NCBI GenBank assembly: GCA_027625915.1
Contig: JANTQA010000063.1
Coordinates: forward strand, 7,025,501-7,089,500
Direction: 5' to 3'
Length of the DNA stretch: 64,000 bases
Source of the DNA: Anaeramoeba flamelloides
Taxonomy: Eukaryota; Metamonada; Anaeramoebidae
Shown here: one piece after another, positions 1 through 12,242 of the stretch
Layout of the letters: each line of letters starts with the position of its first letter
Position numbering within the stretch: position 1 is the first letter of the stretch
Translations under genes and position numbers: made by a program
Notes under the pieces: generated by a model
Told to the model about the DNA's origin: nothing
What the model saw: only the letters and a program-made list of their open reading frames with translations
Database searches by the model: none

Positions 1-420
1 GTTGAAACGAATAACAGTATAATATATACACAATAAACAAAATAATTTAGAAATTTTGGTATTATATTTTCATCTATGTCACTAATTGTTTCGTATTCCT
101 GATAGTAAAAGTCATTTTTTTTATTTATAATTAATAAAATGAAAGTGGCACATAACAAGATAATTTTCATATATTTGAATAAACAATATCTCCTTTCTTT
201 TGGAAAACCATTGTTCTATATATTTTATTTTTATTTATTTTATTTATTTTTTTTTTCAATTAATTATATTCATAATAAGATAATTAGTAGTGGGGATTTT
301 TTTTATAATTTTGAATATTTTTGAAAAGGGTATAAGTTTATGTTTTACTTGAATATTGATATATATATATATATAAATTGTTTCAGTAAAAGGGATATCC
401 AAAAAAAAAAACATTTTTTT
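1..420. other. AT-rich DNA, no gene seen
   Basis: Low-complexity A/T sequence with short A and T runs and an (AT)n stretch near 360-375. The only ORF (139-324) is hydrophobic low-complexity F/Y/L translation and is not convincing as a gene. Confidence 0.6.
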
Positions 421-1045
421 CAAATATCAATTATTGTATATAATTAACCTTTAAAGAGTAAATAAGAAATAAGCAGAATAATACACATCAAAGAATTGTT
501 GATATCCATCTGAAAGAAAATTAATTAATTAATATATTTTCTTAAAAATTGAAAAACTCAAATTTCTTAGTTCACTATTGAGAAAAATAAGAATTTATGT
601 TTTGATCTCCTACTCGAATTTGAATAATAAATAGGAAATAATTTTAACTTTATTTTACATGCTTCTCTTTTAGAAAATAAAGTCCCCAAATGAAGATGGT
701 TGGTACTTGTGGTCTCTATTTGAAACATAAATGAAGATGTATTGAAATTTTTTCACATTTATTAATCCCATATCAGGATCAAAGATTGAATAAAAATCTA
801 ATAGAAATCAATATGATCTCTCTTCAATCATTTCCACAGTTTAAATAACCTTAAAATAACATATTTTTACCTTGTGACTATTGATCTTGCAATAAAAAAA
901 TTTTTTGCCACTGAATTACATGTCAAAAAAAAATCGAAAAAAAAAAAAAATATGATAAAATATGAAGAAATAATTTGATTATTGAAAATTTCCAAAATAA
1001 ATTTTTTCTTCTAATATCCATGCAAACCCTTCAAGAACATGTATT
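421..1045 (+). repeat. Dispersed repeat family G, copy 1
   Basis: This stretch of about 620 bases recurs in inverted orientation at 31155-31765. Matching landmarks include AAAGAATTGTTGATATCCAT, the segment TTGCAAGATCAATAGTCAC (seen here as its complement) and GATATCCATGCAAACCCT near the right edge. No clear terminal inverted repeat or coding sequence was seen. It is most likely a decayed transposable element of unknown class. Boundaries are approximate because similarity fades into A/T runs. Confidence 0.6.
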
Positions 1046-1413
1046 CCACCCATTACAACTCGGCCCCTTTGACTCGAAAATAATTTTGTTATATTTCTAT
1101 TTTTGTTTTATTTTAACAAATCTATAACCCTTGAATGGTCCATTTCAAACAAAAAAAAAGTGATAATAGTAAAATAGTGTCCAAAACTTTTATAAATATT
1201 TGATATTAATAAAACAGGGTTCTTTTTTATTTTTATTTTTATTTTTTATTTGCTTTTCTATAATTTTTATTAAATAATAAAAAAAAGTAATCATACTCTA
1301 TTTTCTTTATACTTCATTAAAATAATAATCATTATTCAAATACAACAAAGAGGTTTTTTAAAGATGTTATTTCGAATATTGATTGAATTTTAAAGGTATA
1401 TTTATACATATGC

Positions 1414-1503
<90 letters not shown>

Positions 1504-1914
1504 GAATTTTATGTTTAAAGGGATATTTTTTATTCGGATTAAAGGCATAACGCTGATACTCCCATTTATTCATTAAATGATGATAAATAAAACAATAAAA
1601 CCATTATAAATATTCTAACAAAAAAAAAAAAATAGTTTTACTGAGTGTTTTGTAGATTATTGAAAATTGAAAAAAAATAATAATTAAAATATTACAGTAA
1701 CCTCATCAAAAAAAAAAAAAAAAAAAAACACCTAATATGGTAGATATGTTGATAAAATTTGCTTTAAATATACCCTCATCTTTCTTCATTGATTTATTAA
1801 TTTATCCAGAAAGGGGGTTGCATAATTTAAATTTTCATTTAAATGTGACCTATCTATATTAAAATAAAGGTGGATATAGTAGATAAATACTTTTTTGTAT
1901 ATCTTTTTCTCTGA

Positions 1915-1950
<36 letters not shown>

Positions 1951-2148
1951 CTTTTTTCTAAAAAAAAAAAATAATCCAAAAACAAAACAATCAAATGAAC
2001 CAACATTTTCTGAATTTTCCCTATTTTACTAATTTGACTCATTTTTATTTTAAAAATGATTTTTTTAAAAAAAATTGATAGTATTCTAATTTTTGATCAC
2101 TGTATTTTTGCAAAGAAAAAATATAAAAAAGGTAAATTAAAAGATTAC
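1046..2148. other. AT-rich DNA with simple repeats
   Basis: Contains the long ATT trinucleotide run listed separately, an (AT)n run near 1920-1950 and A runs near 1620 and 1710. If the TMEM181-like gene continues toward lower coordinates, its last exons should lie here. A weak candidate reading (RKRYTKKYL) on the minus strand near 1880-1915 could not be confirmed. Confidence 0.4.
1413..1502. repeat. (ATT)n microsatellite, about 30 units
   Basis: Uninterrupted ATT/AAT trinucleotide repeat. In one minus-strand frame it translates as poly-asparagine, but no surrounding sequence supports a gene. Confidence 0.95.
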
Positions 2149-2410
2149 ATATCTAAGAGCGTCTATTCCGAATAGCCAGAATCCAAAAATAATGATTATA
2201 AAAATTTTTTTAAATACTCTTTCACATAGTGTGGGAAACCAGTTATTAGAAATTATTTTTATTCCCCACAGTGGATTATTAAAAAGGATTAAGCCACATA
2301 AACATATCGATAACCATTTTTGTTCATAATTTAATTCTTTGAATGCCATTCCGTGAATTCTGCGAACGAAATAAGCAATTATAATACAATTTAAAATTAC
2401 GAAGCTATAT
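2149..2410 (-). CDS. TMEM181/Wntless-like protein, internal membrane exon
   Basis: This appears to be an internal exon of the gene whose first exon is at 5696-6079. It encodes about 87 residues: a hydrophobic helix (YSFVILNCIIIAYFV), then YEQKWLS, LILFNNPLW, NWFP and a second hydrophobic helix ending FWLFGIDALRY. The order EQKW(M/L)S, (Y/F)N(D/N)P, W-x-P, FWL is what I know from the seven-helix part of TMEM181, a relative of Wntless in the GOST group. Splice signals fit: acceptor TTATTTTAG just before codon AGA/TAT, and donor TAT|GTAATC. The exon starts with the last base of a codon and ends on a codon boundary. Exons linking it to exon 1 and those coding the last helices were not resolved. 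Confidence 0.6.
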
Positions 2411-2414
2411 CTAA

Positions 2415-3397
2415 AATAAAGTTGAAAATTGGTCATCGTTTTATTCATAAAATAAAACTATTCAGTAAAATTTAAATTAATTTCCATAGTTTTCACATTT
2501 GAAAATAATAATAATGATAATGATAAAAATAATAATAAAAAGAGTGTTTTGATGGTGATGAAGGGAATAAATACAATTTAAATAATCGATAATACAAAGA
2601 TAAAAAAAAATACAAAAAAATTTAAATTCAAACATTTAAATAAACATGCTGAAAAAAATCTTTTTTAGATGGATTTGTCAGATTTATTTCCCCATGGTAG
2701 TTCTTATAATGTAAAAATGGTAGGTAAACAATTAGATGTGTTGTGCAATTCTTCTTTGGCTATGTATAAAAAATATTGATATATAAAAATTCCATAGTAT
2801 TAATATCAGAATGATAAAAATTAAATGTTGAGTTTGGGTGGAAATGTTATGTGTCAAAATATAATTATTAATTAGGAAAAGAGTAAAATTAGATTCAAAT
2901 GATCATGTTTTTTTTTTTAATTTTATTTTCCAGGTGTATATAAGATTAAAAATCAAAAGCCAATATGTTAAATTCCTGGAGTGAAAAACTAATTTTTAAA
3001 TTTGATAATTAATAATAATACCAAAATGGTCATTCTACTTTAAATGGGAAAAATGACAAGTAAATATATTTTAATCTTACCATAACTAATCAAATGAAAA
3101 TATAATTATAATGAAATGAAATTTTTCTTCTTTTTTTCTTTTTATTTTTTGAACTTTCATTTTTTTTTTTTTTTTCTTGTTTTTCTTTTATTCATCTACA
3201 TTAAAGACCAGGGGGGTATTATATAAATGAAAGATGTAAGAAGATATAAAATGGTTCAAAGGGTAGTGGTAGATTGTTTCAAGTTTTCTTTGATTCTGTT
3301 TAGAGTGGTAGTTTCGTATTTAAGGGAAACTGACTATAATAATTACCTTGCTTTGTGATTTAATTTTTGAAATCTTGATGAATGTAATTGTAAGAAG

Positions 3398-3446
<49 letters not shown>

Positions 3447-3752
3447 CTACCATTTATTTTCTTTGGTACAGAATGATTTATAAACTCAAAAAATGATGAT
3501 TTTTCAATGGTTTACATTAATTTTATTTGTATTTAAACACTTAATATTGGAAAATTTTTCCTTTTTTTCATTTTTTAGTTCGGTTTTTTTTTTATTATTT
3601 CACTTGAAGAGGGAACTAGGAAGTTATTATACCCTTAAAACCCAATAAATAAAAAGAAATAAAATATTTCTCCACTTATTATTCAAATGCCAGATTTACT
3701 TTTAAATTCGAATTAAAACTAAAAAAATTTTTCTCAAAGTTCACAAAGCAAG
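2415..3752. other. Probable intron sequence, AT-rich
   Basis: Lies between the two supported exons of the TMEM181-like gene. It holds an (AT)n run at about 3400-3443 and T/A runs. No exon was recognised. Confidence 0.4.
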
Positions 3753-4445
3753 ACAAGGAAATTTTTTTCAAAAAAAAATCTACAAATTTAGTATTTTTCA
3801 AATACACTCATAAAATAAACATTATTATACATAACAATTTTCAAAAAGGTTTACAACTTTAATAGATATTATTAGCAATTGAAAAAAAAATGAAATTTTT
3901 CAGTAATATTTTTTTCATTTTTAATTACATAAATTTTGAATTTTTTAATTGACTTAGTGAAGAGATAATTTTCAAGTATTTTTATAATAGTCTAAAAAGA
4001 AAAATAATTTTCAATTTTAAAATACCACTAAATATTTCAATCAAAAGATATCGCTGAATTAAATTGAAAAACTGATTTTTTTATCTGTTTTTGGAATATT
4101 TTTAATAATTTTATTTTTTTCCATGTTTGAGTTTTTATATACATTCCCGATTGTTTTCTGCAAATTACTTTAACATTTATTCTTTTTTCAATCTTAATGT
4201 TCAATCAAAAATTAATTTATTTCAACTTTTTCCAATAAAAAAATACCCTGAAAATAGGTGTTTTTTTCAAAAGTCTATATTTTTGAAAAGGGGGATATTC
4301 GGATTTTAATTGGTTTAATAGTTATCCTTTTTTTATTACATAAAATTATGATAACTTTGAAAAAATAATTTATAAAAGAAGTATAACTGAAATCCAATGT
4401 ATAGTTTTGGATAACTTTAATTTTTGGTGTTTAAATTTTCCTTAT
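3753..4445 (+). mobile_element. Dispersed repeat family D, copy 1 (MITE-like)
   Basis: About 690 bases that recur in the same orientation at 29293-29982 with good similarity along the whole length. The left edge reads CAAGGAAATTTTT and the right edge AAATTTTCCTTA, so the ends form a short inverted repeat. It has no convincing coding capacity. It probably sits in an intron of the TMEM181-like gene. The size and the inverted ends suggest a non-autonomous DNA transposon. Confidence 0.65.
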
Positions 4446-5695
4446 AGTGAGGAAGAGTGTTAAATTTCTAAAAATATCATTTTCACTTGATTTTGAGTGT
4501 ATCTTTATTTTTTTTTTTTTTTTCTGTCAAAAATTTGTAGAATATTATTTAATTTAAGGGTCAAGTCATTAGGGTGAAAAATATTTTTCTGAAATTGATT
4601 AAAAAAATTTGAAATTTTATGAATGCCTAATTCCAATTAAAAACTAACCAAACTATCAACCACCTAAATTCAATAATCAAAAAAGAGGTCATTTTTTGAA
4701 AACAGTGCCAAAGAACGACATTCAATTTCCAATTTGAATGGTTATGAATTATAATTTTGAAAACAACTGTATTAATTTTGAAGTCCCGTTCTTTGGTGTT
4801 TTTCGAGATCTTGGTGATTTTTTTTTTCATTTTTTTCCTTTCTCAAATGGGTTATTTTTATCTCAAGAAGGTACCAAAATGCTATTTCTGTCAAATTTAG
4901 AGTCCACAAAATAACCTCGAATTAGATTATATCGAATTAAATTGGTTGTGTACTTGTGGAAAACAATTGGTTTTAAATTGAAGAGTTTTAATCCTTTGGG
5001 AATTTAAAATACGAAACTAAGTAATTTTTTATTAAAATTTGTAATTTTTGAATTAAGATTTCTATAAAACTTTTTGTTTTTTATTAATTGCATTTTTTGC
5101 CTATTATATCCTGTGGAATTTTTTTTTTTTTTTGAATTTTGATCATTTAGATTCCGTTTTTTATTTTAGAAAATTTTTTGAATCAAAAAAAGGGCAATTT
5201 CACAATACCCTTTTTAGGTTTCAATTCATTACTTGAGTATGGAGCAAATCCACCCAAAAATACCTCTAATCTTATAGAAAAAATTTCATATTTTAAGAGG
5301 AAAATGGCAGTAAATTCACAAAAAGAACAAACAAAAAGACAGTGATCACAAAATTACAATTTAAAACTTGAAATTTATGCATAAAAAAAGTGAAAATGAA
5401 TGGAACAACAATTTATACTGATTGCTTATTCAAAAACATAAAGGTAATTTCATTAATGTTTTTTACTTCTTGGGTATGTAATGAATTTTTTCGATGCAAT
5501 TTTTGAAGTCTTTTTTATAGCTCAAGTTTGTTGTTCTTGATTTGAGTGATGTATTTTTTTTTTTTTTTTTTTTTTTTCGATCAACAAAACACAAAGAATT
5601 TTATTAAATCCTGATCAAGAACGAAGACGAAAAAATTGAGGAAAAGGTTAATAAGAAGAACAATTAGAATTGAAATTCAAATATTCAAAACTTAC
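4446..5695. other. Probable intron/exon region of the TMEM181-like gene, unresolved
   Basis: Contains a minus-strand open stretch at 4627-4830 and just upstream of it (TVVFKIIIHNHSNWKLNV) that could be the membrane-proximal lumenal part of the TMEM181-like protein. The splice sites are not clear, so it is left as a candidate. The rest is AT-rich, with a 26-base T run near 5552-5577. Confidence 0.3.
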
Positions 5696-6079
5696 CTCAC
5701 ATTTAATAGTCGGAGTATGTGTGCTTTGTGAGATAATCGCCCAATTATCATAATCAAAATTGTATATATTATTGCCTTGAACTGTAACATTGTAGACCAG
5801 ATCTGCTGTGACCTCTCCACCAAAATTGTTCAGTATAAACATGTCGATCAACAAAAATTGGTTTAAACGATTGAAATCTACCAAATTAAAAAGGAAGACA
5901 GTCTCCGGATCATAAAAATCATATTCTAAAACTCCATGTTCACAAACATCTGGGCCCATTGACCCAACAACTATTCCCAGTGCAACAAACACGGAACAAA
6001 GAACACCAAAGAGTTTGAATTGTTTTTTTCCCCACCCCTCATGAATTAAGATAACTTGTCTATTTTCCATTTGAAACAA
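5696..6079 (-). CDS. TMEM181/Wntless-like membrane protein, first exon
   Basis: The first exon encodes 128 residues. The N-terminus is cytoplasmic and basic (about 1-20), followed by a signal-anchor helix (about 21-43, FKLFGVLCSVFVALGIVVG). Next comes a lumenal beta-rich region with an N-glycosylation sequon (NVT) and a cysteine (IKCE) just before the splice donor GAG|GTAAGT at 5695. In TMEM181 a comparable lumenal domain follows the first helix and also ends in a conserved Cys segment, from my memory of the family. The internal exon at 2149-2410 supplies matching helices. The family has seven-helix GOST-type membrane proteins of the secretory pathway; its exact role here is unknown. The ATG chosen is the first in the open frame. 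The distance to the next supported exon (over 3 kb) is long and partly explained by a repeat insertion. Confidence 0.6.
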
Positions 6080-7076
6080 AATAGGTAAAAAATGTTTTGT
6101 GTTTTTGAATAAAAGTATTTTTTAAGACAAGAGTTGGCAATTGAATTAATGAGTAAACTTGAATCACTTTTTTGAATTCAAACCATACCCAGCCAACGAA
6201 CAAACAAGATTGAGTCCAAAAGATTTTTGTTGTTTATCTCGAGCAAAAATTCTCCAAAATTTGATCACTTTGTCACCTACACACATTTTGAATCTTATAT
6301 ATTTGTGAACTGTTTTGTGTACGATATTTTGAAAATTGAAATGTGTCAAAAAAAGCACCTAGGTTACCTTGGAAAATATAAAGGGGAAACAATTTTCAAA
6401 TAATTTGGCAGTTTCTTTTTTGATAAAAAGATTTTTGCAAAGAAAAAGAAGTATAATTTTTGATCGCTTAGTAGTTGTTTGGTCCTTTATTATAGTTGGT
6501 GTTGAGATTTTTTGACCTGAACTAAGATACTGAAAAGAAAGGAAATATGAAGAATTTTTAAAAAGGTAATCATCAACAAGTTTTTCTCACATGAAAATGA
6601 AGATGAAATACCTTAATATTAATCCTTGAATTCATTTAAAATCAAGGGTAAGTGTATTTCTTTTTCAAAAAACAAACAAGAGTAGTTTGTTCATTAACAA
6701 AAAGAATTCTAAAAATGCTTAAAAAGTTAATTTGTTGCTGTTTTTTTTTTTGAAAAACTGATAACAGTCTTTTCTCTGAGCTTGGTACCAACAGCAAATC
6801 TAGAAGAAAAAAAAATTCCTTTTGTATCAATTTATGATTTTAAATATTTTGACTTTTTATGAAAATCATTGTTTCGAAATACAAAAACAGTAATTCAATT
6901 AAAAATAAAAGTAATATCTTTCAAAAATGTTCGAGAACCACTGATTAATTTTATCATACAAAACGTTAAATAAAGTTGTATTATTCCAAAGTGTAGTAAA
7001 AATTGGTTCCTTTACAAACAATTAGGAAAAACATTTTTTTGAAACTTTGTCTCAGAGTTAATTATTTTTATTTGTT
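6080..7076. other. Divergent intergenic region
   Basis: Separates the minus-strand TMEM181-like gene from plus-strand uL13, so both promoters should lie here. Short ORFs at 6164-6358 and 6642-6830 (minus) have no recognisable domain. No promoter element could be identified with confidence. Confidence 0.5.
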
Positions 7077-8044
7077 ATGACAACAACAATCATTGACGGT
7101 AGTGGACACATTATGGGAAGACTTGCATCTGTTATTGCAAAACAACTTCTTTCAGGAAACAGAGTAGTTGTCGTTAGATGTGAAGAAATTATTATTGTTG
7201 GACCTTGGTCAAGAACAAGAGGTAAACAATCATACAACACTTTTTCTTTTTTTTTTTTTTTTTTTTCTGAAACAATAACGATCTGTCTCTTCATCGAAAA
7301 TATTTTTAAAAAGTAAAAAAGAATTAAAACTACACAAGTTTCTACTTGTTACTTTTCAACAATTTTCTTTTTAACAATTTTACTTTTTGCTTTTCTATTT
7401 TTTTTTTATTTTCTTTTTTTTTTATAATTTTGCTTTTGATGTATGAAAAATAATAAAAAAAAAATTTTCAAAAATAAAAACAAAATTATCAAATACAAAA
7501 ACAAAAACAAAATTACTAAGTACCCAAATTAACAAACCAAAACTATTCTAAATTTGTTTTCTTCAAAATACATTTTTAAAAACCAACAGAAAAATATTGC
7601 CAATGGAAAAGAAAAAGAACAAGTGTAAGACCAAACCACGGTCCATTCCATTATAGAGAACCATCCAGAATCTTTTGGAAATCTGTCCGAGGAATGCTCC
7701 CACACAAAACCTTCAGAGGCACCGCTGCACTTAAGAGATTAAAAGTATTTGAAGGGATCCCAGCCCCTTATGACAAAAGACAAAGAGTTGTTGTACCTGA
7801 AGCACTTAAGGTTTTGAAAGTTAAACCATTCAGAAAATCAACAAAATTAGGAAGACTCTCACACGAATTTGGCTGGAAGCATTCAGAACTTGTTGGAGAA
7901 CTTGAAAAGAAAAGAAAAGCAAGAGCAAAAAACTATTTCCTCCAAAAAAATGCAAGAAAGAAAATTGTTGAACAAGCATTCGAAAACAAAAAAAAGGAAC
8001 TTGAAAAATTAGATCCTATCTTAAAACAATTTGGTTGTCTTTAA
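7077..8044 (+). CDS. RPL13A: Large-subunit ribosomal protein uL13 (RPL13A), two exons
   Basis: Exon 1 is 7077-7221 and exon 2 is 7590-8044, joined in phase 1 (G|GTAAAC ... CAACAG|AA) to give 199 residues, close to the roughly 203 of human RPL13A. The join reads RTR-EKYCQWKRKR, matching the RNKLKYLAFLRKR segment of the family. Other family landmarks are GHIMGRLASVIAKQLL, VVVVRCEEI, GPFHYREPSRIFWKSVRGML, LPHKTFRG, LKVFEGIPAPYDKRQR and LGRLSHEFGW. The protein is a structural component of the 60S subunit surface. The 368-base intron has a long T run just after the 5' splice site. The stop is followed at once by T-rich sequence. Confidence 0.97.
7222..7589 (+). other. Intron of uL13
   Basis: 368-base GT-AG intron, almost entirely A/T, with T runs near 7250-7266 and 7400-7425. 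The position is fixed because the joined exons restore the conserved R-x-K/E-x-Y uL13 segment in frame. Confidence 0.9.
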
Positions 8045-9483
8045 ACTCTAGATTTTCTTTTTCTATTTTTTTTTTTTTTTTCAATACATTCTCAATTAAA
8101 ATCTCTAATCAACATAAAGAATTATTTCAACAAACAATAATTGAATGAAACTAACGATCCGAGACATAGATTATTTAAAACAAAATACCCAAAAATATAA
8201 TTTAAAAACAAAAATAAAAAATAATATCATATTTAAAGTCTTTTCTCATTTTTCTTGACATTTATTTTTTTCGCTTCCTTTTTGGCAGTATCATTTTTTG
8301 GAATCCCAAATCGAAACCTCAGTATTAAAAATGTGATCTCTTGTGAAAGCTTTTTTAAAATATTTATGTATTAAAATATTTTAATTGGAGAAGAATTTGG
8401 CATAGAATGGTGTATGCTTAAAATAATTTTTTTTTTTACTCTTTTGCCTTTTAAAATAAGAACAATTTTAATTGTGCTGTCTATGATAGACATATTAAAG
8501 AATAGAATTAATTGGTAAAAATACAATATCAAAACAAAATGGGAAGATAATTCTGAAAAGTAAAAACAAATTATTCAATAATTTATGAAATTTATTCATT
8601 AGTGTTTCCTTTATTAGAAAATTGAATAATATAATTAAAAATATCCTCCCTAGAGAATATTTTTGATCAATATTAATTCCTATAAGTACTATTGCCTTAA
8701 ATAACTTAAACTTCAATTCAAAATTTTTGACAAATACAAATTATAATTTCTCTATTCTTTATTGATCAAGAAAGTAAAAAACAAATTTTTGATAAATAAA
8801 CTCTTTTTCAGATAAAATGGTACAGAGACAATTTCAAGAATTATTCATAATTGAATCAAATTAATTGTAGTATCTTCTAAAATATAATAAACCCTTAAAA
8901 ACATAAAAAAACACACAACTGTATATTTAAAACTCATTTAAACAAAACAATAAAAATTAAAATTCAATATTTTAAAAATTGATGTAACCTTTTATTTGAA
9001 ATGAGAAATCTTGTATTGTAAATTGTAAAGAAAAAAAAATATAAAACCAATAAAAACTTTTGAACAAGATGAATTGTGAAAAATTTCTCGACATTTTATG
9101 GGAAAAAGTTCTTTACAAGTCAAACTTTTGTTCTTTAAAGTCTCATTTTAAAGATAAAACAGCAATTCATTGGTATTTTGTTGAAATTGTTTTTTTTTTC
9201 AATATTTTCTCTTTTCTATGTTCCGTGTACCAATCCAATAACCTTCCCTCTCAATTACTATATCTAGCTCATTCGAAATCAAACTTAAACTGTTTCCATT
9301 TTTATACTGGTAGATTATTTCCGTATTCTTTTCTTCTTATCTTGTTTTTTTCTAGTCCCAACTGCTCAATATCCATAAATTACAAAAAAAGCAAAAAAAA
9401 AAAAATGAATAATTAAAATGAAAATCATAATTAAGTAATTATCTTATTAATAATCAAATTCATTATAATTTTGATGATTTGAG
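8045..9483. other. AT-rich DNA, no gene supported
   Basis: A 118-residue ORF (9060-9416, plus) exists, but it is rich in F/S/L/N, ends in poly-K low-complexity sequence and shows no domain. I see no repeat copy here either. Confidence 0.5.
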
Positions 9484-9893
9484 AGGTGTACAGTCAATCC
9501 AAAGCTATCTTGAAATTTTATCAATATCAAATTTTGATGTTGATATAAATTTTTAAAAAGTTCAATATGAGAATAATAAAGCTCATATTGAAAAAAAAAA
9601 TTCCTAAATGAGCCAATATTCAAGAATTTTTTCTGATTTCAAAAAAAGAAATTTTCAGAACTCAAAATGACTCTAAACCTTAAAAATTCATTAAGGAACT
9701 ACATAAAATTTCCTCTAAAAAATGAATTTATTTTTCGATCACATTAGAAGAATATTTTATAAATGAGCTCATTTATGAAAAAAGTTTTTCAATATAAGCT
9801 TTCTTATTCTTATATTCTACGATTTAAAAATCTATATCAACATCAAAATTTGATATTGATAAAATTTCACGGTAGCCTTGGAACGGCTGTACC
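9484..9893. mobile_element. Foldback MITE with very long inverted ends
   Basis: The two halves are inverted copies of each other over at least 130 bases. The left arm starts GGTGTACAGTCAATCC and the right arm, read backwards, starts GGTACAGCCGTTCC. Both continue through TGAAATTTTATCAATATCAA and on to a segment around AAAGCTCATATTGAAAAA. A transcript would fold into a long hairpin. The TACAG ends recall Tc1/mariner-type MITEs. It has no coding capacity. Confidence 0.8.
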
Positions 9894-10077
9894 ATTTTGT
9901 TTGAAAAAGAGTTTAGTTGATTTCATAATGTGAATATATTTGTAAAACTCAAAATTGAGATGATTAATAAAAGTGTCTGCAATTTGCTGGAAATAAATTG
10001 TTGTTTAAAAAAAGATCCCTAAATCAAAATTATTTAAAAGTTATTTTCATAGTTAATGAAGGTACTGCGATTAAAAG

Positions 10078-10609
10078 AAACCCCATTCCGAAAATTTAGA
10101 CGCACCAGCAATCCAAAATAGGAATAAAAAAAAAACTCAATTTATTATATTTTTCCAAAAATAATATTAAAAAACATTATCGCTACACCCGTATCGATGC
10201 TTTTATAAGTAATCTTTTTCATCCAATTAAAAGAAAAAAGATATAAAACCAAAAAACAAAAATAAAGATGTTTCGAAAATGATGAAACGAGCTGAACAAA
10301 AAATTATAATGTAAATAAATTTGTTGAAATTTCACGAACTATTGTAGATCTATCAAAATGATAAGATACTATCAACTAATTAGATACGATTTTTCTATTT
10401 AAACAAACCATTGTTAAAATTACATCAACCATCAAAAAAATTCAGATCTCACAAAACTAATATATGGCTGGAAAAATACCTGAAAATAAAACAGAAAACA
10501 AATGAAATAGTTTTTAAACTCAAAATTATTTTCAAATTGATGTAAAGCACAGTATTGTTATTCTTTTAAATGTTTAAATGGTGTCTATTTTTTTTGGAAT
10601 TTAGTTTAT
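10078..10609 (+). mobile_element. Tc1/mariner-like MITE, family A copy 1
   Basis: About 530 bases with ends AACCCCATTCCGAAAATTTA and, inverted, TAAATTCCAAAAAAAATAGA. It is homologous to copies at 24973-25510, 33847-34394 and 41293-41831. The best-preserved terminal sequence in the family is CAATTCCAAAAATTTGGACA. It is non-coding. The internal block around GATC...AATGATAAGATAC is conserved among copies. Confidence 0.75.
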
Positions 10610-10623
10610 TTATTTATATATAT

Positions 10624-12219
10624 CACAGGTAGTACGTGTTTTCGTTTGAAACAATGAAAGATTTAAAAAAACGCGTTTTTTCTTTTTTTATATATATATT
10701 TTTTGTTTCATTTGTTGTTACATTTTTTGTTTTTTGAAAAAGTCCTAGAATTCTTTTGAAATCATATTTTTCGTTTCTGGGATGTGAAAAAACGCAAACG
10801 AAAAAACTTAAAAAAAGTGAAAACAAAATAACTATTAAAACACAGATATGGTATATTTGTCTTTAAAGGTGTGTAAAAAATGAAATTTGTGATTTCCCAT
10901 TTAAGTATGAGTTTTTGGTTTAAAACATCATGAAAATAGTTTACTTGTATATTTTAAAAAGGGAAAAATCATAAAAAGTATGTTTTCCGTTTAAAATCCT
11001 TCAAAATTATAAACACTTTAACACTGGGAAATAGAATTAATTATTTTAAAAAATTATTACTAGATGCTGAAGAAAAGTATTCAAAATTTAACTTTTTTAA
11101 GATTTCAAAGTAGATCAGATCACCTATTTTTTTGCATTTTGATTACATCCTACAATAATATTTTATTTTTGATCACATTAAAAACATTTTAAATTATTAA
11201 CTAAAATTTTTTTTTCAAAATTACTAATTTGAAAAATACGATCAGTATTTTTTTTTCATCATATGAATACTCTTCAACTTATGAGCAATAAAATTTCATC
11301 AATTTTTTTTTTTTTATTAAAAATAAAACCAGTTTTATCCATATTTTTTGTATAGTCCATTATCACATTTCTTGTTTCTACACAGTTATTTCCTAACTAA
11401 TCCTTTATGATGTTTTGCTATAATAATAATTTCATTTTTTTATTATTTATTTTTGAACAAAATTTTTTTGTTCCTTTGATGTACAAAATTACTAATTATC
11501 CATTGTCAAAAATATTTCTACGTTAAATGACGAAAAAAAATTCAAAGAAAGTGTTAAATTAAGTAATAATACCTTTCACCTTTTAAATTACCTTTTAGAA
11601 ATAAACATTATTTCTTTTAAAATTAACATATTTATAAGTATTTATTTACTTTCACATAACAAGGGGAAATTGAAGAACCAACGAAGATAAAACTAAAATA
11701 CCCAGTACAGATTAAAAGAAGGTAAAAATTCAAGTATCTGGGAAATTTTATTAAAAATCATAGTATTTAATTGATTTTTTTATTTTTTTTTTGTGATCGA
11801 TCATAAAATTTATTTTTAATAGTAATTATAACATCTAAATATATTTAATTACTTCAAAAATTTTTAATAATTACTTTATTGATTACAAGTCACAATATAT
11901 ACATACAATAAATTATTCTTTTGATTCTTTTAATTATTTTTTCTCTTTTATTTATTTTTTTTTTGGTTTCAATTAAGTACGATTTTTTGAGATATACTAA
12001 AACTAATGAAGATATCTTTGATAAGCACAAATTTTTGAAAAAAAAAAGTTCTTTAAACTACATGGTCGAAACGAAGAGGATTTCCATTTCTTTTTTTATT
12101 TTTTTGGTGAATAAAAATTTCCTATATATAGATATATATATCCGAGAAACGAAATTTACGCGTCGCTCAAGCGTGCGCCAACACGTTTAATGATATCAAA
12201 AAAAATCGTCATACCTGTG
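10624..12219 (+). mobile_element. 1.6 kb DNA element, family L copy 1
   Basis: Bounded by CACAGGTAGTACG on the left and its inverted counterpart CGTCATACCTGTG on the right, both lying in (AT)n sequence. A second copy follows directly at 12243-13638 and shares the left-end block (AACGCGTTTTTTC), the middle (GATCGATCATAAA) and the GC-rich right-end block (CGCTCAAGCGTGCGCCAACA). The ORF at 11921-12190 inside it is not convincing. Probably a non-autonomous DNA transposon; the superfamily is not identified. Confidence 0.75.
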
Positions 12220-12242
12220 ATATATATATATATATATATATT

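Noticed and set aside
1367-1573. 68-residue minus-strand ORF with poly-Asn
   Set aside because: It is only the translation of the ATT microsatellite.
9060-9416. 118-residue plus-strand ORF
   Set aside because: F/S/L/N-rich low complexity, poly-Lys end, no domain and no codon contrast with the surroundings.
11921-12190. 89-residue ORF in element L copy 1
   Set aside because: Not open in the sister copy at 13300-13600; it looks like chance in an AT-rich element.
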